From: an uncultured Dialister sp.
GTDB taxonomy: Bacteria; Bacillota; Negativicutes; Veillonellales; Dialisteraceae
DNA length: 26,003 nucleotides
Direction of reading: 5' to 3'
NCBI GenBank assembly: GCA_900541485.1
Contig: UQJW01000014.1
Location: 1 to 26,003, forward strand
Below, one piece after another: positions 23,698 through 26,003 of this stretch. How positions within the stretch are numbered: position 1 is the first letter of the stretch; every line of letters begins with the position of its first letter. Made by a program: the position numbers and the translations under genes. The notes below the pieces were generated by a model. The model was not told where the DNA came from. It did not search any database and worked only from the letters and a program-made list of their open reading frames with translations.

Positions 23698-24261
23698 ATG
23701 TCTTTAATTGGTAAAAAAGTAAATGAATTTAATTTAGATGCTTACAAGCAGGGCGAATTTGTAAAGGTTTCTGACAAGGACCTGGCAGGGAAATGGAGTG
23801 TCCTTTTCTTCTATCCCGCTGACTTCACTTTTGTTTGCCCCACTGAATTGGAAGATCTCCAGAATAAATATGACGAATTCCAGAAAGAAGGCTGTGAGAT
23901 TTATTCCGTATCCTGCGACAGCCATTTCGTACATAAAGCATGGCATGAAAGCTCCGAAAGAATCGGAAAGGTACAGTACACAATGGTAGGGGATCCGACC
24001 GGTACCTTAGCAAAGGATTTGGATGTATACATTGACAGTGAAGGTATGACAGAACGCGGTACTTTCGTTATCAATCCGGAAGGCGAAGTGGTTCTGTATG
24101 AAGTCAGTGCAGGCAATATAGGCCGTAATGCGGACGAACTGCTCCGTAAGGTAAGAGCCGCTAAGTTTGTTCATGAACATGGCGACCAGGTTTGCCCGGC
24201 AAAATGGCAGCCCGGTGAAGAAACACTGAAGCCGTCCTTTGATTTAGTAGGAAAGCTTTAA
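23698..24261 (+). CDS. ahpC: Alkyl hydroperoxide reductase AhpC (typical 2-Cys peroxiredoxin)
   Basis: 187 aa, the same length as E. coli AhpC. It reduces hydrogen peroxide, organic hydroperoxides and peroxynitrite in the cytoplasm. Peroxidatic Cys47 lies in DFTFVCPTE and resolving Cys166 in GDQVCPAKW, both in the standard AhpC positions. The frame is open for 37 codons upstream, but the ATG at 23698 has AGGAGG at the right distance and begins the conserved MSLIGKKVNEF, and the upstream stretch overlaps the promoter. The reductase partner follows 14 nt later with its own GGAG. Confidence 0.97.
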   Translation: MSLIGKKVNEFNLDAYKQGEFVKVSDKDLAGKWSVLFFYPADFTFVCPTELEDLQNKYDEFQKEGCEIYSVSCDSHFVHKAWHESSERIGKVQYTMVGDPTGTLAKDLDVYIDSEGMTERGTFVINPEGEVVLYEVSAGNIGRNADELLRKVRAAKFVHEHGDQVCPAKWQPGEETLKPSFDLVGKL

Positions 24262-24275
24262 TAGGAGACGGCATC

Positions 24276-25904
24276 ATGGGAAAAATGTATGATGCCATAA
24301 TAGTCGGCGGAGGTCCTGCAGGGCTTTCCGCCGCTATTTATATGGCCAGAGCCCGTTTCCGTGTTTTGGTAATCGAAAAAGAAAAAATCGGCGGACAAAT
24401 TACCATTACATCAGAAGTGGTGAATTATCCGGGAATTTTGATGACCGACGGAGAAAATCTGACAAGTCAAATGCGCCGTCAGGCAGAAAATTTCGGTGCC
24501 GAATTTATGATTACCGAAGTCACGGGACTTGAATTGGAAGGCGATTATAAAATCGTGCATACCGGGCGCGGCGATTTCAAGACGACCGGAATTATCTATG
24601 CGACCGGAGCTTACCCGAGGCTTGCAGGATTTGACGGGGAAAAAGAATTCCGCGGACATGGTGTGGCTTATTGTGCTACCTGTGACGGAGAATTCTTTAC
24701 AGGAAAGGATGTATTTGTCGTAGGCGGCGGCTATGCAGCTGTCGAAGAAGCTCTTTTCCTGACCCGCTATGCAAAAAAGATTATCATGATTGTCCGGAGA
24801 GATCAGTTCTCCATTGAAAATGCGGAAGTGGATGAATTAAAAGAACATCCCAAGGTAGAAATCCGCTTTAATACGGAAATTACCAAAATCATCGGAGAAA
24901 ATTCCATACAGGAAGTGGTATTGAAAAACAGGGAAACCGGTGAGGAATCCCACTATAAAGCTCCTGACGGAGATTACTGCGGCGTCTTTGTTTTTGTCGG
25001 CTATGCGCCCGAAAACGGCCTTGTAAAGGACCAGCTTGAGCTTACTCCTCAGGGTTATATTGTGACGGATAAAGACCAGAAGACCAATATAGACGGTGTC
25101 TATGCGGCAGGCGATATTTGTGTCAAGAATCTGCGCCAGGTTGTAACCGCGGTTTCTGACGGTGCGATTGCCGCGACTTCCATGGAAAAATATTTGGGAC
25201 AGCTCTACAGAAAATTGGGAATTAAGAGAGAGTATGTGGCAGTCACAAAGAAAAATGCCGGTGAAGAAGCAAAAGCAGCACCTCAGGCAGATTCCTCTTC
25301 ATTCCTTGATGATGCGACCAGGCAGGCATTGGTGCCGGTTCTGAATCGTTTTGAGAACAAAGTCATTCTTCGTTTGTATACGGATGACAGCAAGGTGACG
25401 GAAGAAAATAAGAAGGTAATCAGTGAATTGGCTTCTCTTTCCGACAAGGTGGAAGCTGAGTTTGTACCCGCAACAAATGAAGAAAATAAACATACCATTT
25501 CCATCTGTAATGCTGACGGAACAGAAAGAGGACTTTATTTCCATGGCGTTCCGGGCGGACATGAGTTCAATTCTTTCATTTTAGCGATGTACAACGCGGC
25601 AGGCCCCGGGCAGGATGTAGGAGAAGAACTTCAAAAGAGAATTGATGCACTGGATAAAAAACTTCGGGTACAAATTGTAGTTTCATTATCCTGCACAATG
25701 TGTCCGGACTTAGTGGCTGCAGCACAAAGAATTGGCGCCGACAATAAGAATGTAACGGTCAATGTCTATGATTTGCAGTATTATCCGGAATTGAAGGACA
25801 AATATAATATTATGAGCGTTCCATGTTTGATTATTGATGAGAAAGATGTACATTTCGGGAAAAAAGGTGTTTCCGAACTCTTAGATATGTTTGAACGCGC
25901 ATAA
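24276..25904 (+). CDS. AhpC reductase: TrxR-type flavoprotein with C-terminal AhpF-like domain
   Basis: A 542-aa flavoenzyme that should pass electrons from NAD(P)H through FAD and two disulfides to AhpC. The N-terminal thioredoxin-reductase part (about 1-310) has FAD motif IIVGGGPAGLSAA, redox centre CATC (133-136), nucleotide-binding GGGYAAVEEA (150-159), a VRRDQF segment partly like NADPH-type HRRDxFR, and GVYAAGDIC for FAD. The C-terminal part (about 350-542) resembles the AhpF N-terminal module. It has a second redox centre CTMC (473-476, in VSLSCTMCPDLV, compare SLSCHNCPD of E. coli AhpF) and a cis-proline region MSVPCLIIDE. The order is thus reversed relative to classical AhpF. It is co-transcribed with ahpC. 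Confidence 0.93.
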   Translation: MGKMYDAIIVGGGPAGLSAAIYMARARFRVLVIEKEKIGGQITITSEVVNYPGILMTDGENLTSQMRRQAENFGAEFMITEVTGLELEGDYKIVHTGRGDFKTTGIIYATGAYPRLAGFDGEKEFRGHGVAYCATCDGEFFTGKDVFVVGGGYAAVEEALFLTRYAKKIIMIVRRDQFSIENAEVDELKEHPKVEIRFNTEITKIIGENSIQEVVLKNRETGEESHYKAPDGDYCGVFVFVGYAPENGLVKDQLELTPQGYIVTDKDQKTNIDGVYAAGDICVKNLRQVVTAVSDGAIAATSMEKYLGQLYRKLGIKREYVAVTKKNAGEEAKAAPQADSSSFLDDATRQALVPVLNRFENKVILRLYTDDSKVTEENKKVISELASLSDKVEAEFVPATNEENKHTISICNADGTERGLYFHGVPGGHEFNSFILAMYNAAGPGQDVGEELQKRIDALDKKLRVQIVVSLSCTMCPDLVAAAQRIGADNKNVTVNVYDLQYYPELKDKYNIMSVPCLIIDEKDVHFGKKGVSELLDMFERA

Positions 25905-25919
25905 AATCTGATGAGACTG

Positions 25920-25956
25920 TAAAAAAATCCGTGAGAATTTTCTTGCGGATTTTTTA
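25920..25956 (+). terminator. Terminator of the ahpC-reductase operon
   Basis: AATCCGTGAG (25926-25935) pairs with CTTGCGGATT (25942-25951) around AATTTT, 10 bp with two wobbles, A-run before and T-run after. The remaining 47 bases of the window show no gene. Confidence 0.85.
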
Positions 25957-26003
25957 TTTTCTGCAGACGGTACATTGAAAAGTAAATTGCCTGTTTCATT
26001 CTA

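Noticed and set aside
25781..25999. 72-codon open frame on the - strand at the right edge
   Set aside because: Mostly antisense to the end of the reductase gene and runs through its terminator; no supporting signals.

Overview
The window is a gene-dense stretch of a low-to-mid GC anaerobic Bacillota chromosome. The gene set fits a Negativicutes relative of the Dialister/Megasphaera/Veillonella type: a single-chain pyruvate:ferredoxin oxidoreductase, AddAB instead of RecBCD, a cdaA-cdaR-glmM cluster, AhpC with a TrxR-type reductase partner, and an AGCS amino-acid symporter. That placement is inference from gene content; no rRNA or other marker is present. Sigma-70 type promoters, strong Shine-Dalgarno sites and hairpin/T-run terminators are easy to see throughout.

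Layout. 1-1427: a terminator from a gene to the left, a small coiled-coil protein (-) and an Ogg1-type 8-oxoguanine DNA glycosylase (-). 1512-4519: a PLP aminotransferase and an AGCS sodium/amino-acid symporter (+), separated by a terminator-like hairpin. 4601-5050: an unrecognised 149-aa protein (+). 5113-9807: pyruvate:ferredoxin oxidoreductase (-) divergent from a LysR regulator (+), with two overlapping LysR-type dyads between them, then a small membrane protein (+). 10133-13535: the c-di-AMP and cell-wall cluster cdaA-cdaR-glmM (+), with its own promoter, an upstream dyad, and an internal glmM promoter whose spacer is almost entirely filled by a 24-bp palindrome.

13574-14245 is the most unusual part. 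Two 33-nt sequences that look like type I-C CRISPR repeats, plus a third half copy, are spaced 314 and 326 bp apart. Instead of 33-37 nt spacers, each interval (281 and 293 nt) carries one small AT-rich gene: a 67-aa Sm/LSM-like protein and an 80-aa acidic protein. The second repeat forms the last codons and stop of the first gene. The third half repeat lies directly before a T-run and may act as a terminator. No cas genes or integrase are visible. I read it as a CRISPR-repeat-derived small-gene cassette island. Competing explanations are solitary-repeat RNA anti-CRISPR or CreTA-like loci, a decayed array, or a mobile-element scar.

14332-25956: a nitrilase-superfamily amidase (+) converges on addA and addB (-), the double-strand-break helicase-nuclease. 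Divergent from addB is an EamA/DMT exporter (+) with a consensus promoter and a structured leader. Last come ahpC and a two-domain flavoprotein disulfide reductase (+), in which the AhpF N-terminal module sits at the C-terminus. Together ahpC-reductase, Ogg and AddAB provide peroxide detoxification, oxidised-base repair and break repair around an oxygen-sensitive PFOR, although they are separate transcription units.
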